From positions 1,054,001-1,118,000 of the forward strand of contig NZ_JABJRC010000002.1 in the NCBI RefSeq assembly GCF_013131805.1: DNA of 64,000 bases, in the 5' to 3' direction. The notes below the pieces were generated by a model that saw nothing but the letters and a program-made list of their open reading frames with translations, did not search any database and was not told where the DNA came from. Every line of letters begins with the position of its first letter. Within the stretch, counting starts at the first letter, position 1. The position numbers and the translations under genes are program-made. Shown in pieces: positions 1 through 7,401 of this stretch. Source of the stretch: Kribbella sandramycini (GTDB lineage: Bacteria; Actinomycetota; Actinomycetes; Propionibacteriales; Kribbellaceae).

Positions 1-432
1 GAGCAAAGCGAGCTACCAGCAAAGAGCCCACCAAGCCCCCGCAGGTTCAGCCACCAGCTCACCCAGCCACGGCCAACGAGCAAGCGAGTTGTCAGGCAAG
101 CACTCACCCAGCCCCCGCAGGCTCAGCCACCAACTCACCCAGCCACGGCCAACGAGCAAGCGAGTTGCCAGGCAAGCACTCACCCAGCCAACGCAGGCTC
201 AGCCACCAGCTCACCCAGCCCCCGCAGGCTCAGCCACCAACTCACCCAGCCACGGCCAACGAGCAAAGCGAGTTGCCAGGCAAGCACTCACCCAGCCAAC
301 GCAGGCTCAGCCACCAGCTCACCCAGCCCCCGCAGGTTCAGCCACCAACTCACCCAGCCACGGCCAACGAGCAAAGCGAGTTGCCAGGCAAGCACTCACC
401 CAGCCAACGCAGGCTCAGCAACCAACTCACTT
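1..432. repeat. Tandem array of 108/76-bp units beyond tRNA-Val(GAC)
   Basis: The stretch holds no credible gene. A unit beginning AGTTGCCAGGCAAGCACTCA starts at 163, 271 and 379 (period 108), with a related start at 87, giving one 76-bp unit that lacks a single 32-bp sub-unit. Inside each unit, sub-repeats of about 32 bases alternate CACCCAGCC with GCAGGCTCAGCCACCA. The array continues to the left window edge. Read on the minus strand it lies downstream of the tRNA-Val terminator and resembles the array at 4462-4610. Open frames here are proline-rich artefacts of the repeat. Confidence 0.85.
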
Positions 433-576
433 GCCCACCGCCGACGAGCGAAGCGAAGTCGAAAGGGGGTGCGGGTGGCGAAGCCCCCGCTCCGCGGCAA
501 GCGAAGCGCAGCCGCACAAACGACGAAGGCGACCCGGTCTGCGCTCTCCGCAGACACGAGTCGCCTATCGACTTCG
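433..576 (-). repeat. Conserved tRNA-Val 3' flanking block, copy A
   Basis: Read on the minus strand, this block after the tRNA-Val gene matches the block at 4328-4480 almost base for base, apart from the loop and inner stem of the terminator. It contains several potential hairpins (GGGGG to CCCCC around a loop rich in CTTCG). The two copies are in inverted orientation, 3.7 kb apart. Confidence 0.85.
528..565 (-). terminator. Terminator of the first tRNA operon
   Basis: A nested hairpin has outer stem GGCGAC/GTCGCC and inner stem TCTGCG/CGCAGA, placed 12 bases after the tRNA-Val 3' end. The copy at 4339-4376 keeps the outer stem but has a different inner stem that still pairs, which is compensatory change supporting a real RNA structure. 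Confidence 0.75.
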
Positions 577-648
577 TGGACGATACTGGGATCGAACCAG
601 TGACCTCTTCCGTGTCAGGGAAGCGCGCTACCGCTGCGCCAATCGTCC
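577..648 (-). tRNA. tRNA-Val (anticodon GAC)
   Basis: A 72-base cloverleaf: acceptor GGACGAT/ATCGTCC, anticodon loop CTGACAC between CTTCC and GGAAG, T arm with GGTTCGATCC, discriminator A, CCA not encoded. It is the third gene of the Gly-Cys-Val operon and is identical to the copy at 9254-9325. Confidence 0.97.
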
Positions 649-661
649 GAGATTGTTCTCG

Positions 662-732
662 AGGTGGAGACGGGATTCGAACCCGTGTACACGGCTTTGC
701 AGGCCGTTGCCTCGCCTCTCGGCCACTCCACC
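662..732 (-). tRNA. tRNA-Cys (anticodon GCA)
   Basis: A 71-base cloverleaf: acceptor GGTGGAG/CTCCACC, anticodon loop CTGCAAA, T loop GGTTCGAATC, and U as discriminator base as is usual for tRNA-Cys. It is the middle gene of the tRNA operon and identical to 9170-9240. Confidence 0.97.
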
Positions 733-767
733 AAGCACAAAGGCCTGATCTGTCAAAACCATCTCCG

Positions 768-840
768 AGCGGACGACCGGGCTCGAACCGGCGACCTTAA
801 CCTTGGCAAGGTTACGCTCTACCAACTGAGCTACGTCCGC
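768..840 (-). tRNA. tRNA-Gly (anticodon GCC)
   Basis: A 73-base cloverleaf: acceptor GCGGACG, anticodon loop TTGCCAA within TAACC/GGTTA, T arm GGTTCGAGCC, discriminator U. It is the first gene of the minus-strand operon and identical to 9084-9156. Confidence 0.97.
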
Positions 841-877
841 ACTTGCGACCGGTTTGGTGTTCTCCGGCGCGAGAAGA

Positions 878-905
878 ACAGTAGCCCATTCCGCCCGCAG
901 TTCAA
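878..905 (-). promoter_or_regulatory. Promoter of first Gly-Cys-Val tRNA operon
   Basis: On the minus strand TTGAAC (-35, 905-900) and TACTGT (-10, 883-878) are separated by 16 bases and lie just upstream of tRNA-Gly. The sequence from TACTGT onward is shared with the second operon at 9042, so the duplication includes the core promoter; the -35 hexamers differ. Confidence 0.65.
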
Positions 906-1015
906 AAATCGGGGTCCGCTTCCTGGTCGACACACCGTCACCGGCCGGTCACCCGAGGGACGGCGAACAGCCCCGATTCGCTTACCACTAAGGTGTTCTG
1001 CGGAAGGAGCGGCAC

Positions 1016-1834
1016 ATGCTGATTTGGGTGAACGGCGAGCTCGGCGACGACCAGGCGACGGTCTCGGCCCTCGACCACGGAGTGACCACGGGCGACGGGG
1101 TGTTCGAGACGATCAAGATCGTCGACGGCCGGGCGTTCGCCGTCCGGCGGCATCTGGAGCGGCTGGTCCGGTCCGCGACCGGCCTCGGCCTGCCCAAGCC
1201 GGACGTCACCGCGATCGAACACGGCATCGACGAGGTCGTCGCCGCCGGCCCCGGGATCGCCTTCGGCCGGCTGCGGCTGACCTACACCGGCGGAATCTCC
1301 CCACTCTCGTCCGACCGCGGCACGGCCGGCCCGACGATCGTGATCGCGAGCCAGGCGATCGATCCCCCGGCGCCGACGTCCGCGATCGTCACCGTCCCCT
1401 GGACGCGCAACGAGCGCAGCGCGGTGGCCGGCCTGAAGACGACGTCGTACGCGGAGAACGTCCGCGCCCTGGCCTACGCCAAGGAGCGCGGCGGCAGCGA
1501 GGCCATCTTCGCCAACACCACCGGCACCCTCTGCGAAGGCACCGGCTCGAACATCTTCTGCGTGTACGACGGCGAACTCGTCACCCCGACCCTCGAGTCA
1601 GGCGCCCTGGCCGGCGTCACCCGCGCACTCGTCATCGAATGGTTCGGCGCGACCGAGCGCGACCTCCCCCTGGAGCAACTGGCCACCGCCGAAGAGATCT
1701 TCCTCACATCCACGACCCGCGACGTCCAGGCAATCCACCGCGTCGACGACCGCGACCTCCCCGCCCCAGGCCCGATCACCGCCCAGGCGATGAAGATCTT
1801 CACCGAACGCTCCCTCGACAACCTCAACCCCTGA
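1016..1834 (+). CDS. Class IV aminotransferase (aminodeoxychorismate lyase-like)
   Basis: The 272-residue protein has the fold-type IV PLP pattern: an N-terminal NGE...DHGVTTGDGVFETI segment (residues 6-33) and a predicted PLP-binding Lys141 in GLKTTSYAEN, followed by the GSNIF phosphate-binding region near residue 180. Length and layout fit 4-amino-4-deoxychorismate lyase (PabC, giving p-aminobenzoate for folate), but D-amino-acid and branched-chain transaminases share these features, so the substrate is open. The ATG follows GGAAGGAGC, a strong ribosome site. It is monocistronic, between the tRNA operon and a MarR gene. No pabA/pabB neighbour is present to settle the function. Confidence 0.85.
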   Translation: MLIWVNGELGDDQATVSALDHGVTTGDGVFETIKIVDGRAFAVRRHLERLVRSATGLGLPKPDVTAIEHGIDEVVAAGPGIAFGRLRLTYTGGISPLSSDRGTAGPTIVIASQAIDPPAPTSAIVTVPWTRNERSAVAGLKTTSYAENVRALAYAKERGGSEAIFANTTGTLCEGTGSNIFCVYDGELVTPTLESGALAGVTRALVIEWFGATERDLPLEQLATAEEIFLTSTTRDVQAIHRVDDRDLPAPGPITAQAMKIFTERSLDNLNP

Positions 1835-1952
1835 CGTGCCGACCAACGGGTAGTCCGCACCCTCGCAGCGCCCACCCACGCCTGGCGCCACCGGCCCGAC
1901 ACCCCACTCGGGCCACCTCTACCCGTTCGTCCGTACGGCTGACATCGACCTT

Positions 1953-1970
1953 TAATTCGAATTTGAATAA
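1953..1970. promoter_or_regulatory. AT-rich palindrome upstream of marR (candidate operator)
   Basis: TTCGAATTTGAA (1956-1967) is a 12-bp near-perfect palindrome in an AT-rich island within very GC-rich DNA, 20-35 bases before the MarR start. MarR proteins commonly bind such palindromes over their own promoter, so autoregulation is inferred. Confidence 0.5.
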
Positions 1971-1991
1971 CTCGCGGCTAGGATGAGCTCC

Positions 1992-2489
1992 ATGGCGGAC
2001 GGAAAAGGACTCACCGATCGCGAGCTGCGGACCTGGCGGACCTTCCTCGGCGTCGCGACCGTGCTCAACCACCGGATCGAACAGCAGCTCAAGGACACGG
2101 CCGGCCTGTCGCACCCGCAGTACGAAGTCCTCGCCCGGCTCTCGAACGCCCCCGACGGCGAACTCCGCATGACCGAACTCGCCGGCGTCGCCCTCACCTC
2201 CAAGAGCGGCCTCAGCTACCAGATCACCCAGCTCGAAAAAGCCGGCCTCGTCCAGCGCCGCCCCTGCGACAACGACGACCGCGGCATCATCGCCGCCCTC
2301 ACCGAAGCCGGCTGGTCCAAACTCCGCGAAACCGCCCCCGCCCACGTAAACCTCGTCCGCTCCACCTTCGTCACCCCCCTAACCCCCGACCAATTCACCC
2401 ACCTCACCGCCGCCCTCGACACCCTAGGCGCCCACCTAGGCATCACCCCCCAAACCATCACAGCCCTCCGCGAACCCCCACCCACCTAA
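1992..2489 (+). CDS. MarR-family transcriptional regulator
   Basis: About 165 residues with the MarR winged helix: LSHPQYEVLARLSNAP (helix 2-3), ELRMTELAGVALTSKSGLSYQITQLEKAGLV (recognition helix region), then the wing with DDRG. The ATG at 1992 is preferred over an in-frame ATG at 1983, which would leave no room for a ribosome site; either start changes only three residues. The last third uses C-rich synonymous codons (runs of CCCCC), unlike the start of the gene. No obvious target gene lies downstream, only a long repeat region, so autoregulation through the palindrome at 1953-1970 is the main guess. The ligand is unknown. Confidence 0.85.
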   Translation: MADGKGLTDRELRTWRTFLGVATVLNHRIEQQLKDTAGLSHPQYEVLARLSNAPDGELRMTELAGVALTSKSGLSYQITQLEKAGLVQRRPCDNDDRGIIAALTEAGWSKLRETAPAHVNLVRSTFVTPLTPDQFTHLTAALDTLGAHLGITPQTITALREPPPT

Positions 2490-3565
2490 CAGCTGTCGCA
2501 CCTGGCGAGGCGAGCGGGCACGACGGCTCACCGGGGCGAGCACCGGCGGACGACCACTCCCGGCAGGCCAATCACCACCCCCGCCCGGCACCCAAACCAC
2601 ACAAGCTGAGGCCTCGCGCCACCCGACCGACGCGAGCCCGCGCGACGGCGTACCGGAGCCCCGCTGAAACGAGCGGGCAGACCCACCACCCCGCTCGACT
2701 GCGCACCCATCCCGGCGCCCAGACCACCCAAGCCAGGCAGAGGCCCAGCGCCGCCCAGCCAACGCCAGTGGGCGGCGACGTCGTACCGGACAAGCACCAG
2801 CGGAAGAACGCTCCCGGCCGGCCTGACACCCGCCTCCCCCGCCCGGCGCCCAGGCAAGGCCGAGAGTCGACGCCGCCCGGCTAACGCGAGCAGGAGACCC
2901 GGCGTACACGGCGAGCAGCCGGCACCACCGCCCCGCAGCACCCCTCCATCACCCAGACCACCCAAGCGGGGCTGAGGGGTGGCGCCGCTCAGCCAACGCG
3001 AGTGGACGCGACGGCCGACGCGGCGAGCAGCCGTGGGTGAAACGCTCCCCAGCAGGCACCGCCCGCTGTCCGGCGCCCTGGCCACTCGAGCCAAACCGAG
3101 GGCTGGCGCCGCTCGCCCGACGCGAGCACGCGACGGCGTACCGCGGTGAGCACTGGCGGATGAACACTCGCCGCGGGCCAAGCACCCGCCTCCCCGCCTG
3201 GTGCCCGGGCAAGGCCGAGAGTCGCCGCCGCCCGGCTGACGCGAGGAGGCGCCCCGGTGTACGGGGCAAGTAGGCGGCGCCAGCCCCCCGCAGCATCCCT
3301 CCATCACCCAGACCAGCCGAGCCGGACTGAGGGGTAGCGCCGCTCAACCAAGGCGAGTGGACGCGACGGCCGACGTGCGAGCAGCCGTGAGTGACCGACT
3401 CCCCAGCAGGCACCTCCCCGCCCGGCGCCCTGGACTGGCGAGCCAGGCCGAGGGCTGGTGCCGCTCGGTCAACGGGTGTGGGCGTGACGGCGTACCCGAG
3501 CAGGTTGCGGGCGTGCGCTCATCGCACCCGGGTGTGGCGCTTGGGCCGGGTGCGATGAGCTTGGA
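2490..3565. repeat. Non-coding degenerate tandem repeat region (~118-bp units, ~355-bp higher order)
   Basis: About 1.1 kb without a believable gene. Motifs such as CGCCCGGCGCCC, GCCGCTCAGCCAACGCGAG and GACGGCGTACC recur about every 118 bases, and a longer segment recurs at 355-bp spacing: CTCCATCACCCAGACCA occurs at 2944 and 3299, AGCAGGCACC at 3051 and 3405. Copies differ by substitutions and short indels in all three frames, which argues against coding. Open frames on both strands are low-complexity R/G/A/P products. Function unknown. Confidence 0.75.
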
Positions 3566-4132
3566 TTACTCGCCGGAGGCTTTGCGGCGTTCTCGGTAGG
3601 CGGCTACGTGGAGACGGTTGCCGCAGGTGCGGGCGTCGCAGTAGCGCTTGGAGCGGTTGCGGGAGAGGTCGATGAGGGCGTCGTCGCAGTCGGGGGCCTC
3701 GCAGCGGCGGAGGCGTTCGCGTTCGCCGGCGGAGATGACTTGGGCCAGGGCGATACCGCACTCGACGGTGATGCGGCACGCCAGCGACGAGCCGTCTCGC
3801 GAGTAATGGATGTGCCAGGGGTGGCCGTCGTGGTTCGTCAGGCGGGGCGTCGTCGTACCGCGGGCGATGATCGCGTTGATCATCGCGGCCGCGGTCGCGT
3901 CGGAGTCCGTGGTGAAGACGGGCGCGAACAACGGCCGCAGATCCCGCACCTCGGACAGGTCGGCGGCGGTCAGTGTCCCGACCGCGCTGAACTCCCGCTC
4001 CTGGACGAACTTCTCCAGCTCCTCGATGTCGCCCATCGTGTCGACCTGGCTGTTCGGCCCGGGCAGCGTGTTGACCAGCCGGACCAGCGTGCCGAGCGCC
4101 TGCTCGGTGTCGTGCGAGAAAGTCACAATCAC
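3566..4132 (-). CDS. CGNR zinc-finger / ABATE-domain regulator
   Basis: The 188-residue protein ends in a CGNR zinc finger: Cys144, Cys149, Cys165 and Cys170 (CX4C-X15-CX4C), with Cys170 followed by GNR and a basic tail. The first about 130 residues are the helical ABATE (stress-antenna) domain typical of this family. Members are thought to be DNA-binding stress regulators, though few have been studied. The gene is monocistronic on the minus strand, facing tRNA-Val(CAC). The ATG at 4132 has no strong ribosome site. The 3' end adjoins the repeat region. Confidence 0.85.
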   Translation of the reverse strand: MIVTFSHDTEQALGTLVRLVNTLPGPNSQVDTMGDIEELEKFVQEREFSAVGTLTAADLSEVRDLRPLFAPVFTTDSDATAAAMINAIIARGTTTPRLTNHDGHPWHIHYSRDGSSLACRITVECGIALAQVISAGERERLRRCEAPDCDDALIDLSRNRSKRYCDARTCGNRLHVAAYRERRKASGE

Positions 4133-4255
4133 GTCTCCAACGCGACGGGGTCTCCGTCCTGCACCAAGACTAGCCCGCCCCGATTAGAACGTCGCCGCAT
4201 CATGCGCTATGGTTTCACCCGCAACACCCCACCAGGCAACACACGTAACACGCCT

Positions 4256-4327
4256 GGGCGATTGGCGCAGTGGTAGCGCGCTTCGTTCACACCGAAGAGG
4301 TCACTGGTTCGAACCCAGTATCGCCCA
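4256..4327 (+). tRNA. tRNA-Val (anticodon CAC)
   Basis: A 72-base cloverleaf: acceptor GGGCGAT/ATCGCCC, anticodon loop TTCACAC between CTTCG and CGAAG, T arm GGTTCGAACC, discriminator A. It reads the GUG codon, complementing the GAC isoacceptor nearby. Its 3' half and downstream sequence closely resemble those of tRNA-Val(GAC) at 577-648. Confidence 0.97.
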
Positions 4328-4480
4328 CGAAGTCGATAGGCGACCCATGTCCCCGGAAAGCGGGGACCGGGTCGCCTTCGTCGTTTGTGCGGCTGCGCTT
4401 CGCTTGCCGCGGAGCGGGGGCTTCGCCACCCGCACCCCCTTTCGACTTCGCTTCGCTCGTCGGCGGTGGCTGGGGCGAGT
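4328..4480 (+). repeat. Conserved tRNA-Val 3' flanking block, copy B
   Basis: Starting directly at the tRNA 3' end with CGAAGTCGATAGGCGAC, this block is the inverted partner of 433-576. It includes the terminator and a conserved region of several hairpins (GGGGGCTTCGCC... to CCCCC). Inverted copies 3.7 kb apart could mediate inversion of the intervening DNA. Confidence 0.85.
4339..4376 (+). terminator. Terminator after tRNA-Val(CAC)
   Basis: Outer stem GGCGAC/GTCGCC with inner stem GTCCCCG/CGGGGAC and loop GAAA. The inner stem differs from the copy at 528-565 but pairs equally well, so the structure is conserved rather than the sequence. Confidence 0.75.
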
Positions 4481-4610
4481 TGGTTGCTGAACCTGCGGGG
4501 GCTGGGTGGGTACTTCGCTGGTACGGCGGTGGCTGGGGCGAGTTGGTTGCTGAACCTGCGGGGGCTGGGTGGGTACTTCGCTGGTACGGCGGCGGCTGGG
4601 GCGAGTTGGT
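4462..4610 (+). repeat. 63-bp tandem array beyond tRNA-Val(CAC)
   Basis: Two full 63-bp units and a partial third, each carrying GGCTGGGGCGAGTTGGTTGC and GCTGGGTGGGTACTTCGC. The unit is recognisably related to the 108-bp unit at 1-432 read on the minus strand. From 4610 to 4752 more diverged copies of GCTCGTTGGCGGTTGCTC follow; no gene is seen there. Confidence 0.8.
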
Positions 4611-4752
4611 TGCTGACTATTTGCTTTGCTCGTTGGCGGTTGCTCAGCTCCGTGGCTTGCAGACAACTCACCGCGCCCCTCAACCGACTCGCCGTGCCCC
4701 GTTCATGTCTCGTCCTCGTGGGCGGTTGCTCGGCTCGGTGCGGGGCTGACAA

Positions 4753-4790
4753 CTCACCCCCTCACCCCCTCACCCCCTCACCCCCTCACC
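4753..4790 (+). repeat. CTCACCCC octamer microsatellite
   Basis: The 8-base unit CTCACCCC is repeated four full times and a partial fifth. It lies in the non-coding stretch between the tRNA-Val array and the stop of the convergent PPOX gene. Such arrays vary in length by slippage; no function is evident. Confidence 0.8.
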
Positions 4791-4853
4791 GATGAGCGTC
4801 CGTTGGTTGGGCGCTCTGTCGCCAACTCTTGGGGGCTGTTGGGGTGGGGTGGG

Positions 4854-5300
4854 TTAGGGGAGCCAGAGGGTGTTTTGCATTAGGAGGCGGTGTTTTAGTT
4901 CGTTGGATTCTCGCCAGGCTTGGATTTTGGTGGGGGTTACGCGGATGAAGGGGTAGTTGGGGAGGGGGCGGGGGTCGAAGCCGGCTTTGGTGGCGAAGGC
5001 GGCGGCTTGGGTGGGGGTTGGTGGGGTGGGGTCGGCGGTGGCGGTGATGTGGACTACGTCGCGGAGGGTGCCGAGGGTGAGTTGGAGGTGGGGGTTGTGG
5101 GTGAGGTTCTGGGCGGTGGGGTTGGTGGCGGCGGTGGCCAGGAAGAGGTGGGTTCCGGTCCAGAGGAAGGACAGGGGCATTAGGTGGGGGGTGCCGTCTG
5201 GAGAGGCGGTGGCGACCCAGGCGTCCACGTCGTGGGTGAGGCGGTGGAGGGTGTCGCGTTTGCGGATGGCTCGGGGGCGTGGTGGCGCGGGTTGGGTCAT
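4854..5300 (-). CDS. Pyridoxamine 5'-phosphate oxidase-like (PPOX / F420) protein
   Basis: A 148-residue single-domain split-barrel protein. The segment VATASPDGTPHLMPLSFLWTG (near residue 29) and the later HNPHLQLTLGTLRDVVHITATA are typical of the PPOX class, which binds FMN or, in many actinobacteria, F420. The reaction cannot be read from sequence; small F420-dependent reductases and haem-degrading relatives are alternatives. It is monocistronic and faces the I36 gene across about 150 bp. Codon third positions are unusually C/G-monotonous even for this genome. Confidence 0.75.
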   Translation of the reverse strand: MTQPAPPRPRAIRKRDTLHRLTHDVDAWVATASPDGTPHLMPLSFLWTGTHLFLATAATNPTAQNLTHNPHLQLTLGTLRDVVHITATADPTPPTPTQAAAFATKAGFDPRPLPNYPFIRVTPTKIQAWRESNELKHRLLMQNTLWLP

Positions 5301-5452
5301 TGGGACACGGTTTCATGGTGGGCGGGGCGGTGTGAAATTCGGGTTGCGGATTGCAGGAAGTGACATTGGCGTTGCTCTTGTGGGTGTGCAGTCCGGCTGG
5401 GAATGTCGAGGGGTCGGGAGTTCGGGGTGGTATCGACCGCTGGGGAGTTGCC

Positions 5453-5881
5453 GTGAAGAGATCTGTGTGGCGGATGGGGATTGGGGCGCTGATTTTGGCA
5501 GGGGGCGCGGTCGCGGGGGTGCTGCCTGCTTCGGCCAGTTGGGGTGAGTGTTCGTCGGGGTATTTGTGCTTGTGGGGCAATCGGAATTATTCGGGCGGGC
5601 CCTGGTTCGAGAAGAACGCCAATGGGAGTTACAACACCGGCTGGTCGAACAACGATGAGACGTCATCGGTGGCCAATCGGAGTGGATCATCGTCGATGTA
5701 CTTGTACAACGACACGAATCAGTCGAGTGAGCACGGCGTGGTGTGCCTGCCGCGGGGGTACTCGGCCCCGGATCTGAACGAGACGAATCCGGAGTTCGAC
5801 GATCGGATCTCGTCGCTGCGGATCTTCAGTGGCGCGTGCGCCTCGTCGGTGACGGCCATCGGGTCGCCGCGGTCGTCCTGA
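5453..5881 (+). CDS. Secreted peptidase-inhibitor I36-type protein (paralog 1)
   Basis: About 142 residues. The GTG start at 5453 follows GGGGAG by five bases and gives a proper signal peptide (KR, hydrophobic GIGALILAGGAVAGVLP, ASAS cleavage); a longer upstream frame is rejected. The mature part has W-G-E-C, YLCLWG, GPWFEKN and NTGWSNNDETSSVANRS blocks and four cysteines, the layout of the small I36 (SMPI-like) secreted family. Inhibition of metallopeptidases is known only for the founding member, so activity here is inferred. It is closely similar to 6468-6887, with an unknown exported protein between them. Confidence 0.8.
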   Translation: MKRSVWRMGIGALILAGGAVAGVLPASASWGECSSGYLCLWGNRNYSGGPWFEKNANGSYNTGWSNNDETSSVANRSGSSSMYLYNDTNQSSEHGVVCLPRGYSAPDLNETNPEFDDRISSLRIFSGACASSVTAIGSPRSS

Positions 5882-5887
5882 GCCGTC

Positions 5888-6427
5888 ATGGGCCGGTTGC
5901 GGCGGTGGATCGTGCTGGTCGCCGTGGGAGCGGCCGCCTTCCTGGGCGGTCCGGTATTCGTGTCCGATCATCCGAGCGGCCTGCGCGCCGTGGCGGAGGT
6001 AGCCGTGGACGACGAGCTGCGTGAAGTCAACCGCTGCCTCGCGAAATTCGATGTGGTCATGTACCGGGGTGCTGACGGCCGATATCGGATCCACGGCGAT
6101 ATCAACCGCATTCAGGACATCGTCTTCAGCCCCTGCCGCGCCGCGTTCCCGCCGGGCGCGAGGAAAGATCTGGATACGTTCTTCGCCACCGAAGTCGATT
6201 TCCGGATCGCGCGCTGCCTGCGCGCCCGCGGCGTCGACGCGGTGATCGATCTGAAAGAGGGGCCCGGGATCGAAATCAACGGGAAGCCGCCGGCCAAGCA
6301 GGTCCTCGACGATTGTTTCGCCGAAGTGTACGACTGGTACCGGATACCGCCGGAACAGCGCCCGGCCGAAGATTTACCCGAGCCGCTGCCGAGGTCCATC
6401 GGCGTCGGCGAAAAGCCTGCCAACTGA
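5888..6427 (+). CDS. Exported protein of unknown function between two I36 paralogs
   Basis: A 179-residue protein with an N-terminal hydrophobic segment (WIVLVAVGAAAFLGG) after basic residues, so it is exported or anchored. The remainder is charged, with four cysteines (NRCLAKF, FSPCRAAF, ARCLRAR, DDCFAEV) spaced to allow two disulfides, and a proline-rich C-terminus. I do not recognise a family. It begins six bases after the upstream I36 stop and is followed 40 bases later by the second I36 gene, so the three are probably co-transcribed. Confidence 0.7.
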   Translation: MGRLRRWIVLVAVGAAAFLGGPVFVSDHPSGLRAVAEVAVDDELREVNRCLAKFDVVMYRGADGRYRIHGDINRIQDIVFSPCRAAFPPGARKDLDTFFATEVDFRIARCLRARGVDAVIDLKEGPGIEINGKPPAKQVLDDCFAEVYDWYRIPPEQRPAEDLPEPLPRSIGVGEKPAN

Positions 6428-6467
6428 TCCGGCTTTTACCCCCGGATCGAGGTGTGAGGAGTTTGCC

Positions 6468-6887
6468 ATGTCCAAAATTGTCAAATTGACCGCCGGATTG
6501 GGGCTGGTCGTCGGCGGTATGGTCGCGACGACGGTGCCCGCCTCGGCCGCCTGGGGTGAGTGTTCGATCAGCTACCTGTGCCTGTGGGGAAATTCCAACT
6601 GGGACGGCGGGCCGTGGTTCGAGAAGAAGGAGCTGGGCAAGTACAACACCGGCTGGTCGAACAACGACGAGTCGTCGTCCGCAGCCAACCGGAGCGGCGT
6701 CGCGTCGTTCATGTTGTACGACAAGACGAACTCGCAGTCCGACGGTGGCGTCGCCTGCCTGCCGCGGAACTACTCGAGCCGGCGATTGGGCGACGAGGGC
6801 TGGGGCGACCGCATCTCGTCGATGCGGATCCAGAGCGGCGCCTGCCCGGACGACGTCGACTACGTCGGCTCCCCCAAGACCAGCTGA
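6468..6887 (+). CDS. Secreted peptidase-inhibitor I36-type protein (paralog 2)
   Basis: A 139-residue secreted protein: MSKIVKLT, hydrophobic LGLVVGGMVATTV, cleavage at PASA-AWGEC. The mature part shares WGECS, YLCLWGN, GGPWFEKK, NTGWSNNDESSSAANRSG and RISSMRI with paralog 1, including the four cysteines. The ATG follows GTGAGGAG. It is a tandem duplicate with the unknown exported gene inserted between. Inhibitor activity is an extrapolation from the family name. Confidence 0.82.
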   Translation: MSKIVKLTAGLGLVVGGMVATTVPASAAWGECSISYLCLWGNSNWDGGPWFEKKELGKYNTGWSNNDESSSAANRSGVASFMLYDKTNSQSDGGVACLPRNYSSRRLGDEGWGDRISSMRIQSGACPDDVDYVGSPKTS

Positions 6888-6905
6888 GCGCTCCCCCGGT
6901 CTCCG

Positions 6906-7352
6906 TCAGGGGTCTACCCAGAGGCGGCGGGGGCCGGGGGTGGCGCCTAGGTGGTCGTTGGGGTTGCGGAGGAGGCAGCGGTCGAGGGAGAGGCAGCCGC
7001 AGCCGATGCAGTCGGTGAGTTTGTTGCGTAGGCGGGTGAGTTGGGCGATGCGCAGGTCGAGGTCGGCTTGCCAGCTGGTGGAGAGGGTTTCCCAGTCGGC
7101 TTGGGTGGGGGCGTGGTCCTTGGGGAGGGTGGCGAGGGCTTCGGCGATTTCGCGGAGCGGGATGCCGACGCGCTGGGCGACCCGGATGAAGGCGATGCGG
7201 CGCAGGGTGTGCCGGGGGAAGCGGCGCTGGTTGCCTGGTGTGCGGCGGCTGTGGATGAGGTCGCGTTCTTCGTAGAAGTGCAGCGCGGTGACGGTGACGC
7301 CGGCGCGTTTGGCGAGTTGGCCGATGGTGAGTTCGGCGGTCGGATCCACCAT
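6906..7352 (-). CDS. soxR: SoxR-type [2Fe-2S] redox sensor (MerR family)
   Basis: 148 residues. The N-terminal MerR helix-turn-helix runs LTIGQLAKRAGVTVTALHFYEE (8-29) with a wing to about 75, followed by a dimerisation helix. The cluster motif Cys115-X2-Cys118-X-Cys120-X5-Cys126 is exactly that of SoxR, whose 2Fe-2S oxidation activates target promoters. The ATG follows AAGGAG by seven bases. It is transcribed divergently from an MFS exporter across a SoxR box, and a second box occurs at 34811. In Streptomyces, SoxR senses redox-active antibiotics and quinones rather than driving a SoxS cascade, which fits these targets. Confidence 0.93.
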   Translation of the reverse strand: MVDPTAELTIGQLAKRAGVTVTALHFYEERDLIHSRRTPGNQRRFPRHTLRRIAFIRVAQRVGIPLREIAEALATLPKDHAPTQADWETLSTSWQADLDLRIAQLTRLRNKLTDCIGCGCLSLDRCLLRNPNDHLGATPGPRRLWVDP

Positions 7353-7363
7353 CGAATCGCTCC

Positions 7364-7394
7364 TTGACCTCGGGTTAACCTGAGGTTTGAGGAT
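7364..7394 (+). promoter_or_regulatory. SoxR box and 19-bp-spacer promoter of the MFS gene
   Basis: The 18-base dyad CCTCGGGTTAACCTGAGG (7368-7385) matches the SoxR box layout (7-bp arms around TTAA). It sits between TTGACC (-35, 7364-7369) and GAGGAT (-10, 7389-7394) with the 19-bp spacer characteristic of MerR-type activated promoters. The MFS ATG at 7402 is seven bases after the -10, so the mRNA is probably leaderless. Confidence 0.85.
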
Positions 7395-7401
7395 AACGGG
7401 T

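Noticed and set aside
1..432. Regularly repeated block resembling a CRISPR array
   Set aside because: The repeats are contiguous with no unique spacers, units have sub-repeats, and no cas genes are nearby.
89..800. Two overlapping open frames across the tandem array and tRNAs
   Set aside because: They read low-complexity proline-rich repeat in different frames and then run through three tRNA genes.
2436..3413. Several minus-strand open frames of 85-259 codons
   Set aside because: They cover the degenerate repeat region in all frames with glycine/arginine-rich output and no ribosome sites.
577..4327. tRNA-Val pair as att sites of an integrated element
   Set aside because: The copies are inverted, not direct, and no integrase, excisionase or phage gene lies between them.
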